DNA from: Catenovulum maritimum
GTDB taxonomy: Bacteria > Pseudomonadota > Gammaproteobacteria > Enterobacterales > Alteromonadaceae
Reading direction: 5' to 3'
DNA: 64,000 bases
NCBI RefSeq assembly: GCF_001050375.1
Contig: NZ_KQ130497.1
Location: 1 to 64,000 of the forward strand
The notes under the pieces are model-generated. The model saw only the letters and a program-made list of their open reading frames with translations, ran no database searches and was not told where the DNA came from. The translations under genes were made by a program, and so were the position numbers. Positions 21,315 to 30,890 of this stretch are shown in pieces (the first letter of the stretch is position 1; each line of letters starts with the position of its first letter).

Positions 21315-24287
21315 TTAAAAAGTGTAACGAGCACCAAAGGTATATCTTGGACCATATTGAAGCGCTCTTAAGAACTGCTCTTCAAAACGACCATAGAATT
21401 GTTCAGTTTCGTTAGTTAGGTTTAAACCTTCCACAAACACAGTCAGCTTTTCTGTCACATCGTAGTTTACGCTAGCGTCCCACTGAGCATATTCTTTACC
21501 AAACTGTGGTGGGTTGTCAGAAGAGCCAGCCGCTTGGCCAATACCCGCTAAATATGCATCACGCCAAGCGTAAGTTGCTTTAACCGACAAGCCATCTTTT
21601 TCATAAAACACTTGGAAGTTTGCAGAATCACTCAATCCAACTAAAGGAGATTGCTCGCTTAGGCTGTAAGGATTAAATTTAACGTCGCCATCTACTAAAG
21701 TGGTGTTAAATGCGGTACCAAAGCCTGAGTCACCAAATAAATGCTGAATTGCAAACTCTATACCTTCAACTTTTTTCGTGTCACCATTACTTGGTTGGCT
21801 AACTAACCAAGTGACTAATGGATCGTCATCTTGTTGTACAATAATGTCGAGACCTGTTACAGGATCTTTACTACCGCCGCCATTTTCCAATATTTTATTG
21901 AATAAAGCTTCCGCGTCTGGATCGCCACCTAATTGTTCTCTTGCTAGATTGGCTCTCGGTCCAATAAGTGGATCTCGCAAGCCTTCAACTGTTATTTCTG
22001 AGATGCTATTAGTAATAAAGTTTTTCACTTTTTTGCTGAATAAGCCAAGTGAAATATAGCTAGCTTCGTCGTAATACCATTCTAAAGAAAGGTCTAGATT
22101 GGTTGACTCAAACGGCAGCAAGTTCGTGTTACCTGCGCTACCACTTCGAGCGCCTGGTTTAGGGTTTGATGATAATGAACGAATACCAGCAAGATTCCCT
22201 AATGCTGCTCTAGCAATAGACTTACCGGCAGACAATTTAACTTTTACATCATCCATTGGCTCAACCACAAAATCCAAAGATGGTAAAAACACGTTGTGCT
22301 CACCTGTGGTGGTGACAAAGCCAATTTCACCTTCTGCAAATTCTTTAGACGTTAAAGTCCACTCAGTTGATGATATCCAAATGATTTTATCTTCAACTTT
22401 TTGCTTTATGATGCTGGTTACATCGGTTTGTTCATAACGTGCGCCAATGTTTAAGTTTGCTGGCATATCACCAATATCAAACACTAAATCGGCTTGTAAA
22501 TATGCGCTGTTTGTTTCTTCTTGAACACTACCAATTGCGTCAATTCCGCCAGTTGCATATGGGCTTGTGCTAAAACCTTCAGTTAATGCACCAGCTCTTG
22601 CAATCGCTTCTGCAAAATCGAAACGGTAGAAGTAGTTAGTGGTTAAATCAGAGCCACCACCGTCAAGCTGATCTAAGAAATCGTTAGTTTCATAGCGCGT
22701 GAACATGCTATCAGGGTATGCATCTGGTGCATTACCATAGAAAGGACCTTGTTGGCCACTGCTTGCGCCTTGCCCAGACATGGTTTGGTCTGTACTTGCA
22801 ACGCCAAATTTAACATTACTTAAAATGCCGTCATTTGGGCTTACCCAATTACCATGCACTTGTAATTGTTTGATCTCTGACTTTCCTTGGTTAGAGAAGA
22901 ACTCGCCAAACTGAGGTTGGTAATCATTTGGTCTAGATTCTGCGCCACCATGATCCCAAAATAGTTCAATTTGTGGAATTTCACCTGTCGTGTAATCGTA
23001 AGTTTTTGACTCTAAGTTATTGGCACCAACAATCCAAAATGCATTTGCATTCATGCCTTTATCTGCAGCATCATCTACTTCAGAGTAAGAATCATGATAA
23101 TCAAAAATTAGATTTAAATTTTCTGTTGCTTGCCAATCAAAGTTTAAGCCAATTGACTCATTTTTCACTTCAAAAGTACCACGTCTTGCTGTGTGGGCGT
23201 AATCGTTATTAGATTCGTTAAAGTTTAAAACTGTACCATTGTCGTCTAATTCGTATGAGGTGATATTACCGCCAAAGTTAAACCAAACACCAAATGCTAA
23301 ACTTTCTGAAGACGTAACGGCTTCTGTTGTTACATAGTCTAATGTCGCTGTTAAATTTTCAGTAGGCGCGTATTGCAGCGTCAACTGACCATTGGTACGG
23401 GTACGTTTAACATCGCTGATAGAATAACCAAGATTTTGTGGGAAGAAGGCTGCGCCAATTAAACCATCATTATCTTTACCTAAATCGTTATCGCCACCAT
23501 CTGGGTTGTCGTCAGTGGCTAACGCTCTTGGGTCTATTGTATTGGCTGCCGCCATAGCAGCTGAGCCAATATCAACGTTTGCTTTCCAGCCATCAATTGC
23601 TGAACCTTGCTGTTGGAAATGTCTTTCTTGATAAGACAAAGCGACAGCGACACCAAATTTATCATCAGCAAAGGTATTGCTGAATAAGCCAGAAATTTCA
23701 GGCGTGATTGAGTCACCTTGCTCAACTGAGGTATCTGCTATGCCTTTAGCTGTGACAGAATAGTTTAGGCCTTTTTGTTTTAACGGCTTAAATGTGGCTA
23801 TGTTTACAGTTGCACCTAGGCCACCACTTGGGTATTCAGCTCGTGATGTTTTGTAAACTTCAAGTGCAGAAACGCCATTTGGTGATAAGTTATCCAAACT
23901 GAATGAGCGTGTGTTACCTGTACCAGGCATTTGGCGGCCATTGAGTGTCACTAAGTTAAATTCTGGGCCAAAACCCCTAACGGTAATTTCACTACCTTCA
24001 CCATTTGAGCGGCTTACGGTAACACCTGTTATACGCTGTAAAGATTCAGCTAAGTTTGAGTCAGGGAATTTACCTATCTCTTCAGCTGAAATGCCATCCA
24101 TAACCCCAACGCTTTCGCGTTTCATATCCATTGCACGTAATAAGCTACCGCGGATACCTTTAATTTGGATTGTTTCGATGTCTTCTGCTGCTTCCTCTGC
24201 TGCAAAAGCTGGGAGGGTAGCACCAGTACCTAGTAACATTGACACAGTCAACGCAAGTGTATTTTTGTTAAAAGTATTGTGTTTCAT
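21315..24287 (-). CDS. TonB-dependent receptor, Xanthomonas/Caulobacter carbohydrate type
   Basis: A 990-residue outer-membrane receptor. The signal peptide is residues 1-29 (TLPAFA). The plug follows, with IETIQIKGIRGSLLRAMDMKR, IGKFPDSNLAESLQRITGV and VRGFGPEFNLVTLNGRQMPG, the wording of the TonB-Xanth-Caul subfamily. A long 22-strand barrel ends YGPRYTFGARYTF with the C-terminal Phe required for insertion. These receptors import oligosaccharides in carbohydrate loci. It is 109 nt downstream of the GH16 gene on the same strand, so the two are likely co-expressed, and a terminator closes it. Confidence 0.95.
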   Translation of the reverse strand: MKHNTFNKNTLALTVSMLLGTGATLPAFAAEEAAEDIETIQIKGIRGSLLRAMDMKRESVGVMDGISAEEIGKFPDSNLAESLQRITGVTVSRSNGEGSEITVRGFGPEFNLVTLNGRQMPGTGNTRSFSLDNLSPNGVSALEVYKTSRAEYPSGGLGATVNIATFKPLKQKGLNYSVTAKGIADTSVEQGDSITPEISGLFSNTFADDKFGVAVALSYQERHFQQQGSAIDGWKANVDIGSAAMAAANTIDPRALATDDNPDGGDNDLGKDNDGLIGAAFFPQNLGYSISDVKRTRTNGQLTLQYAPTENLTATLDYVTTEAVTSSESLAFGVWFNFGGNITSYELDDNGTVLNFNESNNDYAHTARRGTFEVKNESIGLNFDWQATENLNLIFDYHDSYSEVDDAADKGMNANAFWIVGANNLESKTYDYTTGEIPQIELFWDHGGAESRPNDYQPQFGEFFSNQGKSEIKQLQVHGNWVSPNDGILSNVKFGVASTDQTMSGQGASSGQQGPFYGNAPDAYPDSMFTRYETNDFLDQLDGGGSDLTTNYFYRFDFAEAIARAGALTEGFSTSPYATGGIDAIGSVQEETNSAYLQADLVFDIGDMPANLNIGARYEQTDVTSIIKQKVEDKIIWISSTEWTLTSKEFAEGEIGFVTTTGEHNVFLPSLDFVVEPMDDVKVKLSAGKSIARAALGNLAGIRSLSSNPKPGARSGSAGNTNLLPFESTNLDLSLEWYYDEASYISLGLFSKKVKNFITNSISEITVEGLRDPLIGPRANLAREQLGGDPDAEALFNKILENGGGSKDPVTGLDIIVQQDDDPLVTWLVSQPSNGDTKKVEGIEFAIQHLFGDSGFGTAFNTTLVDGDVKFNPYSLSEQSPLVGLSDSANFQVFYEKDGLSVKATYAWRDAYLAGIGQAAGSSDNPPQFGKEYAQWDASVNYDVTEKLTVFVEGLNLTNETEQFYGRFEEQFLRALQYGPRYTFGARYTF

Positions 24288-24365
24288 AAATCCACTACTC
24301 TTGATTAATTTAATTCAAGTTGAACAAAATCACTTGATAATAATCTTGTCCGTTAATTTTGTTTG

Positions 24366-24388
24366 GCTTGGCAATTAAATTGCCAAGC
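24366..24388 (-). terminator. Hairpin between GH16 and receptor genes
   Basis: An 11-bp perfect stem (GCTTGGCAATT / AATTGCCAAGC) with one unpaired base lies just after the GH16 stop. No T-run follows on the minus strand, so it may stabilise or attenuate the message and not stop it. Confidence 0.5.
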
Positions 24389-24396
24389 TATAAATT

Positions 24397-27030
24397 TTAT
24401 TGAGCTGAAATACTTGCGTTGTCTACACGGTAAACAGCACCTTCACCTGTTCCCCAAGCTGGGAATATCATCACAACATCGATGGCAGTTAAATCTAAAC
24501 CTTCATCAGCTAACTTTTGTAGTGGGAAAGTGTAGGTTTGCCATACGCCTGTAGCTGGTGCTAATCCTTCATTACTATCTGTTAAGTCTAGTTCAACGGC
24601 TGTGGTGGTATCGCCCGATTCAATTTTAAATTTCCATACAGCTGCAGCATCATTCGGTGCGGTAACAACTTTCATATCAAATTTAACTGAACCTGTAGCG
24701 GCTAATGCTTCTGCATCAAAGTAAACATTATCGTCTGCTAGGAAGCCCATAACTGTTGGTGACGCGCCAATTGCGAACTCTGCTACTGTGCCATATGGTG
24801 CATCGTCTGTTTGTTCTGCTGGTGTTGAGCCACCGCAGCAATCCCAAATTGACCAGTTAGCGGCTGACATGTCTTTGAATAAATCTAAACCTGCTGGCGC
24901 TGAAACTGCATTCGGGTTGTAAATTTTTGCGTTATCAACACGATATACCGCACCTTCACCTGTGCCCCAAGCTGGGAAAATCATAATTACATCGATGGCA
25001 GAGGTGTCTAAACCTTGGTCGGCCAACATTTGTAATGGGAAAGTATAGGTTTGCCATACGCCTGTTGCTGGTGCTAAACCTTCATTACTATCGGTTAAGT
25101 CTAGTTCAACGGCTGTGGTGGTATCGCCTGATTCAACTTTAAACTTCCATACTGCTGCTGCATCATTCGGTGCACTGGTTACTTTCATTTCAAATTGAAC
25201 AACACCTTCAGTTTGAATTGATGAAGCATCGAAATATAAGTTGTCTTCAGCTAGGAAGCCCATAACAGTTGGTGATGCGCCAATGATAAATTCAGCAACT
25301 GTGTTATGGTCCGCGTCGTCTGTTTCTTCAGTCGGCGTTGAGCCACCACAACAGTCCCAAATTGGCCATTGTAGGTTGCTGGTATCTTCAAATAAGACTA
25401 ATTCTACAGAGGCACCTGCTGTGTTCTCTGGAGAGCCGATAGTGACATTATCAACACGATAAACCGCACCTTCACCGCTGCCCCAAGCTGGGAAAATCAT
25501 AAGCACATCTATACCACTTACGTCTAAGCCTTTATCTGCTAAGTCTTGTAAGCTAAAAGAGTAGTGCTGCCATTCGCCTGTAACAGGTGCGACACCTTCG
25601 ATACTGTCAGTTAAATCAAGTTCTACAGCGGTAGATGTACCACCTTGTTCAATTTTGAATTTCCAAACTGCGCTCGCATCATTAGGCGGAGTTACTACTT
25701 TCATATCAAATTCAACTTTACCTGTTGCGACAAAGCTAGAAGCGTCATAAGGCTTAGGTTCGTCAGATTGATTAGTATTGAACCCCATTACGGTTGGAGA
25801 TGAGCCAATTATAAATTCAGCAACGGCGCCATAGTCACCATCAGTTTCAACTGTCGGTGTTGAGCCACCACAACAGTCCCAAATTGGCCAATCAGGGTTG
25901 TTTGCGTCAGCAAAAATAGTTAAATTTTGTGCCGGACCAGGAGGTGTTGGTGCTGCTGGTTTAGGTGCTTTACCTAAAACTAGCGCATCTTCTTCGCTGT
26001 CGTAACCTTTGCGTAAGGTTTCACAGCCACGGCCTGTATTTGGATCTAAAGCGCATTCGTAAACTCTGACGTAATCGATCTCAAAAACTTGACCGCCATT
26101 TTCAAATGCAGTTTCGTCGATGCCTGTATCATTTACATTAGCAGGCCATGAACCACCGACTGCTAAGTTTAATAATAAGTGGAAGTCCTGATCATAAGGA
26201 GCATTTGTCCAGTGATTTTCTAACTCACCTGTTTGTTGGCTGTAATATTCAGCAAACCAACCTTGATGTTTTAAACCTGAAGCTTCACCTTTGCTGTTAT
26301 ATCTAACTTCAGATCTTCTTTGAGTCTGATATAAATAGCCATCAACGTACCATCTAATTTCACCTTCTTGCCACTCTATAGCATAAGTATGAAAATCATC
26401 GGCAGGGTTTTGATCTTGAGGGAAAACATATTCTTTACCTGAACTGACGTTATCAGGCCAAGATTTGCCATAATGCAGGGTACCGTAAATGCTAGATTGC
26501 AAAGTACCGTCGTCATTGGCAACTTTAAGATTAACGGCTTCTAAAATGTCAATTTCACCTGAATGAGGCCAGCCACCATAAACTTCATCTGTTGGTAGCA
26601 TCCAGAAAGCAGGCCAAGTGCCTTGACCTTGTGGTAGTTTTGCTCGGACTTCAAAACGACCGTATGTCCAATCACCTTGATTTAAGGTTCTTAGACGTGC
26701 TGAGGTATAAGGTTTAGCTGCATCTTCCGCTGGGAGAGCAACAATTTTAAGTGTACCGTCTGAAACATATGAGTTTTCTGCGCTGTCGGTGTAGCATTGT
26801 TCTTCTTGATTTCCACCGCCGCTGCAATCAACTTCATGGCTCCATTTAGACATATTAATGCTGGTACCGTCAAACTCATCGTTCCAGACCATTTTCCAAT
26901 CTGATACAGGTGAGGTGGTATCTACTGCTTCTATATCTGTATTTGTAGCTATGTCACTGCCACAACCGGTTAAGCTAATCATAACTGCAAGAGTTGATAA
27001 TTTACCTAGATGTTTAACTGCAATATTCAT
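24397..27030 (-). CDS. GH16 beta-glucanase (laminarinase-like) lipoprotein with three C-terminal modules
   Basis: The signal ends SLTGC (lipid-modified Cys 23), so it is anchored in the envelope. The GH16 catalytic domain spans about residues 45-335: WKMVWNDEFDG at the start, then the catalytic EIDILE near residue 160, and DQDFHLLLNLAVGGSWP. The EIDILE form (with the extra Leu) is that of beta-1,3-glucanase/laminarinase members, so laminarin-type glucan is the likely substrate, though agar or carrageenan is not excluded. Three ExoP-like galactose-binding beta-sandwich modules follow (about 368-530, 540-705, 713-877), each with WPIWDCCGGSTP and AEFIIGSSPTVMGF. Two LacI-type operators precede the gene. 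Confidence 0.92.
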   Translation of the reverse strand: MNIAVKHLGKLSTLAVMISLTGCGSDIATNTDIEAVDTTSPVSDWKMVWNDEFDGTSINMSKWSHEVDCSGGGNQEEQCYTDSAENSYVSDGTLKIVALPAEDAAKPYTSARLRTLNQGDWTYGRFEVRAKLPQGQGTWPAFWMLPTDEVYGGWPHSGEIDILEAVNLKVANDDGTLQSSIYGTLHYGKSWPDNVSSGKEYVFPQDQNPADDFHTYAIEWQEGEIRWYVDGYLYQTQRRSEVRYNSKGEASGLKHQGWFAEYYSQQTGELENHWTNAPYDQDFHLLLNLAVGGSWPANVNDTGIDETAFENGGQVFEIDYVRVYECALDPNTGRGCETLRKGYDSEEDALVLGKAPKPAAPTPPGPAQNLTIFADANNPDWPIWDCCGGSTPTVETDGDYGAVAEFIIGSSPTVMGFNTNQSDEPKPYDASSFVATGKVEFDMKVVTPPNDASAVWKFKIEQGGTSTAVELDLTDSIEGVAPVTGEWQHYSFSLQDLADKGLDVSGIDVLMIFPAWGSGEGAVYRVDNVTIGSPENTAGASVELVLFEDTSNLQWPIWDCCGGSTPTEETDDADHNTVAEFIIGASPTVMGFLAEDNLYFDASSIQTEGVVQFEMKVTSAPNDAAAVWKFKVESGDTTTAVELDLTDSNEGLAPATGVWQTYTFPLQMLADQGLDTSAIDVIMIFPAWGTGEGAVYRVDNAKIYNPNAVSAPAGLDLFKDMSAANWSIWDCCGGSTPAEQTDDAPYGTVAEFAIGASPTVMGFLADDNVYFDAEALAATGSVKFDMKVVTAPNDAAAVWKFKIESGDTTTAVELDLTDSNEGLAPATGVWQTYTFPLQKLADEGLDLTAIDVVMIFPAWGTGEGAVYRVDNASISAQ
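24400..25925 (-). repeat. Three tandem coding repeats of about 490 bp in the GH16 gene
   Basis: The three C-terminal modules are alike at the DNA level. The last two share long identical stretches (around AATGAAGGTTTAGCACCAGC and GGTGAAGGTGCGGTATA on the coding strand), suggesting recent duplication or gene conversion. Each holds the rare CC-GGST disulfide-like pair. Confidence 0.8.
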
Positions 27031-27066
27031 TTAACGAATTCCTAGTTAATTAATATAGTTATGTTT

Positions 27067-27080
27067 TGTAAGCGCTTGCA
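27067..27080 (-). promoter_or_regulatory. LacI-type operator near the GH16 start
   Basis: TGTAAGCGCTTGCA, a near-perfect palindrome around AAGCGCTT, lies 37 nt upstream of the GH16 start codon. LacI-family repressors commonly use such sites. Confidence 0.7.
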
Positions 27081-27219
27081 TTTTCGCTTTCAAAAATTTG
27101 TTGCAACCCTGATATTTAAACCATATTCACCGAATACATACGTATTTTGTTAATAAAAAGTTTATTAAATCTGTGTTTGATAACAATATAGTACATTTAA
27201 AATAAATATCAACAGTAAA

Positions 27220-27233
27220 TGTAAGCGCTTTCA
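27220..27233 (-). promoter_or_regulatory. Second LacI-type operator upstream of GH16
   Basis: TGTAAGCGCTTTCA, 140 nt beyond the first operator. Paired sites allow looping repression. Confidence 0.65.
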
Positions 27234-27460
27234 AAATTAATTTGAGACAAATGTAAAAAAATTAGTACAAGATTTAGTTTGTATTGTGCATTGCTAGTAG
27301 GAAAGCTGCAGTCGGGGCTATTGGTTTTTACCTATCGGATTTTCGCTTAATCAATATTGTAACTCGTTTATTGGCAATAGCTTGGGTAAGCGAGAACGGG
27401 GAATTTCGAGAGCAAAGCAGAGTGAACTACACCTTACTTATTCTGCCTTTCGGGGTCGTC

Positions 27461-27591
27461 CTAAATGCGTTTTACTCTTTGTTCCTTTTATGGATGTAAG
27501 GAAGGAACGTGAGCTGGGAGCGGAAGCTTTGCAGCGTTTTGACTTAATCCATTGGGCCTTCAACGCTACGCCTCGATTAAAACGCATTTAG
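27461..27591. repeat. Inverted-repeat-bounded element in the GH16-LacI gap
   Basis: CTAAATGCGTTTTA (27461-27474) is perfectly complemented by TAAAACGCATTTAG (27578-27591), enclosing 103 bp. The layout suggests a small non-autonomous element or remnant. The rest of 27031-27632 holds the two operators; I see no gene. Confidence 0.45.
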
Positions 27592-27632
27592 TTAGAACGT
27601 AATTTGTATATCAAACGTCAACTGACCCTAGA

Positions 27633-28652
27633 TTATGACTTGATATTTTTTACCGACTCGCGAGAGATAAGCTGAGGCTCAAAAATACCATGTACTTTTT
27701 CGCCATCAGGAATCGCATTTTTAATTTGGTAAACTTTGGCAAGAATCTCAGCCGAAGCTTCTAGTCCTACATCGTAGATAGGGTAACGTATTGTTGTGAG
27801 TTTTGGTGAGATCATACGGCTAAATTGAACATCGTCAAAACCTATGACTGAGATATCTTCGGGCACTTTAATGCCTCTATTGGTAAGTTCTTCAATCGCA
27901 CCGAAAGCCGTTTCATCATTACCACATAATATGGCAGTAAATTCTTTTTTGGCATCGAGTAATTGTTTTACGCCTTCTCGGCCGCCTGACTCTTGGAAAT
28001 CACCACTGACTAATAAGGTTGGATCAAGCGGAATACGGGCATCTGTTAATGCATGCTGATATCCCCAAAAACGTTCGCGGGCATCGTGCTTCCATTGAGG
28101 GCCTAATATACAGGCGATTTTAGTGTGGCCATTTTCAATTAGCCATTCGGTTGAAATTTTAGATCCTTTGACGTTATCGATTGACATACATTTGTCTTCT
28201 AGCCCTTTAACGTAACGGTTAATGAGCACGATTTCGATACCGCTTTCACTGATTTTTATCAGTTCTTCATCTGATAATGTTTCGGAGTGGAGGATCAATC
28301 CATCGCATTTACAACCCAATAAATAGTCGATTGCCTTTTTTTCACTATTTTCATCACCATGACTGGCAACGACTAAAAATTGTTTATTGGCTTGGCGTAT
28401 GACTTTTTCGGCACCTGACATTAAGGGCCCATAAAAGGGTCCGTGGAGTTCAGATATCATCATGCCGATACTGTTACTTTTTCCTGAAGCTAGCGACTGA
28501 GCCATAGTGTTAGGTCGGTAACCTAATGTTTCCATAGCTTTTTTTACTTTATCTTTTGTTCTTTGGGTGACTTGATCGCTACCGTTCATTACTCTGGATA
28601 CGGTTGCGAGTGATACACCTGCTAGTTCAGAAACTTCTTTTATTGTTGTCAT
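27633..28652 (-). CDS. LacI-family transcriptional regulator
   Basis: A full-length 339-residue repressor. The DNA-binding helix-turn-helix is at the N-terminus (TTIKEVSELAGVSLATVSRVMNG), followed by the hinge (LGYRPNTMAQSLASGKSNSIG) and a periplasmic-binding-protein-like sugar domain (ISELHGPFYGPLMSGAEK; ILCGNDETAFGAIEEL; EDISVIGFDDVQFSRMISP). It sits between the GH16/TonB-receptor genes and the divergent FAD-oxidoreductase operon. AAGCGCTT sites lie at both promoters, so it very likely represses both until a glycan breakdown product binds. The inducer is unknown. Confidence 0.95.
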   Translation of the reverse strand: MTTIKEVSELAGVSLATVSRVMNGSDQVTQRTKDKVKKAMETLGYRPNTMAQSLASGKSNSIGMMISELHGPFYGPLMSGAEKVIRQANKQFLVVASHGDENSEKKAIDYLLGCKCDGLILHSETLSDEELIKISESGIEIVLINRYVKGLEDKCMSIDNVKGSKISTEWLIENGHTKIACILGPQWKHDARERFWGYQHALTDARIPLDPTLLVSGDFQESGGREGVKQLLDAKKEFTAILCGNDETAFGAIEELTNRGIKVPEDISVIGFDDVQFSRMISPKLTTIRYPIYDVGLEASAEILAKVYQIKNAIPDGEKVHGIFEPQLISRESVKNIKS

Positions 28653-28802
28653 ACGCTTAATTCAAAAATTTATTCCAGCAGATTTATAACATGTTTGATC
28701 ATGCGTTCAAAGTAGATAATCCCCGTTTTAGGGTTAGAGCTAGCTGAAAAATTGGCTAATCTTAACACTTCCACATTTCTCACTGGTTTATCTCAAATTA
28801 AA

Positions 28803-28816
28803 TGAAAGCGCTTACT
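28803..28816 (+). promoter_or_regulatory. LacI-type operator upstream of the FAD-oxidoreductase operon
   Basis: TGAAAGCGCTTACT shares the AAGCGCTT core with the sites at 27067 and 27220. It lies in the 318-bp divergent region, 150 nt before the oxidoreductase start and just over that from the LacI gene. No other feature is seen in 28653-28970. Confidence 0.65.
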
Positions 28817-28970
28817 TTTAGTTTAGACTAATTTTTAAAGAGGGGGCAGATTTTTAATTTCTACTATAAAAAATATTTTAAGTTTTTATGTGTCATTTCT
28901 ACAGGCCTCTACATAAAGCATGTACTGACAAAATAGATATATTATTTATTAATGCCTTAGAGGTTTTAGA

Positions 28971-30890
28971 ATGCATAGACGTAATTTATTTAAATTGGGG
29001 GCTGCTGGTTTGGCGACAGCTGGTTTAGCACCTGCAATTTCAGCCACTTCAAAGCAAGCTGTCTTGGGGGATCGTGAGAATGACAAGTGGTTACATTTAG
29101 GGACGGGCAAAAGCACTTTGCCAAATCGTCATAAGCAAGTTGACTACGATGTTGTTGTATTAGGTGGTGGCGCTGCAGGTATATGTGCTGCAGTGGCGGC
29201 TGCTCGAAAAGGATCAAAAGTTGTGCTTGTCCAAGACCGTCCTGTATTGGGTGGTAATGCGTCTAGTGAAATGCGAGTTCATCTCAATGGCGTTAATAGA
29301 TTAAAAACGGGTCTTGCCGAACGTGAGACTGGCATTATTGAAGAAATTTTATTGCACAATCGATTCGAAAATCCACAAGAGTCTTTTCCTGTCTGGGATC
29401 ATGTTTTATATGATTTCGTGATGCGCGAACCTAATATAGAGCTGATGCTAAATACCCAAGGTATTGAGGCTATTATGGATGGCGATAAAATTCGTCAAGT
29501 GAGGTGCTGGCAATTAACAACCGAAACCGAATATTTACTCGGTGGTAAAATATTTATTGATTGCTCGGGCGACGGTTTAGTTGCTGCAACTGCAGGTGCT
29601 GAATACCGAACAGGTAGAGAAGGCAAAAAAGAATTTAATGAAACATTCGCCCCAGACGAGCCAGATGGCTGGCAAATGGGCGCATCATTATTGATGTCTG
29701 CTAAAGATATGGGTAAGCCAATTCCTTACCGAGCGCCATCTTGGGCAATTCCATTTGATGAAAAAAATGCGCACAAACGTCGTAAATTTCATGCCTACCA
29801 CGAAGGTATATGGTGGATTGAAGTAGGAAGTGATGACGACATAATTGCCGATCAAGAAATTAATCGCCATAAATTAATGGGGTATTTACATGGCGTTTGG
29901 GACTATATTAAAAACTCAGGCCGATTCCCTGAATCTGAAACGCTTGCTTTAGACTGGGTTGGGTCTTTGCCATCACGCAGAGAATCACGTCGTTTTATCG
30001 GTGATTACATTCATTCTGAAAGGGATTTAACTACATATAAGCATTTCCCAGATGCAGTGGCATTTGGTGGTTGGGGGATTGACGAGCATAACCCTGGTGC
30101 CATGGAAAATATTCATATGGCGCCGACTATCTTTCATGCGCATTTTGATGAAGTTTACCAAATTCCTTTTAGAAGTCTGTACTCAAAAGATGTACCAAAC
30201 TTAATGTTTGCTGGGCGAAATGTCAGCCAAACTCATATTGCTTTAGCTTCTTCAAGAATTATGGCGACTTGTGCGCTTATGGGTCAGGCGGTTGGTACAG
30301 CTGCAACCATGTGTATTGAAAAAAATGCAACGCCTCGTCAAATTGCGCAGCAGCATATTAATCAGCTGCAAGAGCAGTTATTACGCGACGATGTGTTTAT
30401 TCCAAAGCGTCCGGCAAATGACACTAAAGATTTAGTGAAAAAAGCCGCGAGTATTTTTGCTTCAACGACACATTCTGGTAATGCCGAATTGCTTAATAAT
30501 GGTTGGTCGCGCGATATTGATGGCAAGATTCATCATTGGCAGTCAGTTGGTTTGCCTGCTGATGTGCAAGTTGAGTGGCAAGATACTGTAAAACTGTCAC
30601 AGATTGAAATTAAATGCGATACCAATGTTAAACGTAACATCATGATGAGAAAAGATTCTAAAAATGATGAAAACTTTAACAACACAGTGCCAGAAGAGAT
30701 GGTTAAATCAATTAGCCTTCAAGCTAGAGTAAAAGGAAAGTGGCAAACTATTGAGACGATAAAAGAGAATCGAACTCGGTTAATTAAATTTAACTTTGAC
30801 TCAATAAAAACCACAGCAGTTAGAATTCGAGTAGATGAAACTTACGGCGACCCACGCGTAAAACTATTCGAAATTAGAGCTTATAGTTAA
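28971..30890 (+). CDS. Tat-exported FAD-dependent oxidoreductase with discoidin-like C-terminus
   Basis: The N-terminus RRNLFKLGAAGLATAGLAPA is a twin-arginine signal, so the folded, FAD-loaded protein would go to the periplasm. The Rossmann motif VVLGGGAAGICAAVAAARKG is near residue 60, then LGGNASSEMR and IFIDCSGDGLVAATAGAEYR, the signature of the FAD_oxidored (PF12831-type) family. MFAGRNVSQTHIALASSRIM closes the FAD domain at about 430. Residues about 500-639 look like a galactose-binding/discoidin sandwich ending VRVDETYGDPRVKLFEI. The substrate is unknown, presumably a glycan. It heads a five-gene operon and overlaps the next start by one base. Confidence 0.88.
   Translation: MHRRNLFKLGAAGLATAGLAPAISATSKQAVLGDRENDKWLHLGTGKSTLPNRHKQVDYDVVVLGGGAAGICAAVAAARKGSKVVLVQDRPVLGGNASSEMRVHLNGVNRLKTGLAERETGIIEEILLHNRFENPQESFPVWDHVLYDFVMREPNIELMLNTQGIEAIMDGDKIRQVRCWQLTTETEYLLGGKIFIDCSGDGLVAATAGAEYRTGREGKKEFNETFAPDEPDGWQMGASLLMSAKDMGKPIPYRAPSWAIPFDEKNAHKRRKFHAYHEGIWWIEVGSDDDIIADQEINRHKLMGYLHGVWDYIKNSGRFPESETLALDWVGSLPSRRESRRFIGDYIHSERDLTTYKHFPDAVAFGGWGIDEHNPGAMENIHMAPTIFHAHFDEVYQIPFRSLYSKDVPNLMFAGRNVSQTHIALASSRIMATCALMGQAVGTAATMCIEKNATPRQIAQQHINQLQEQLLRDDVFIPKRPANDTKDLVKKAASIFASTTHSGNAELLNNGWSRDIDGKIHHWQSVGLPADVQVEWQDTVKLSQIEIKCDTNVKRNIMMRKDSKNDENFNNTVPEEMVKSISLQARVKGKWQTIETIKENRTRLIKFNFDSIKTTAVRIRVDETYGDPRVKLFEIRAYS

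Noticed and set aside
27284-27591. Two overlapping short plus-strand frames in the GH16-LacI gap
   Set aside because: No start signals and no family resemblance; one spans the inverted-repeat element.
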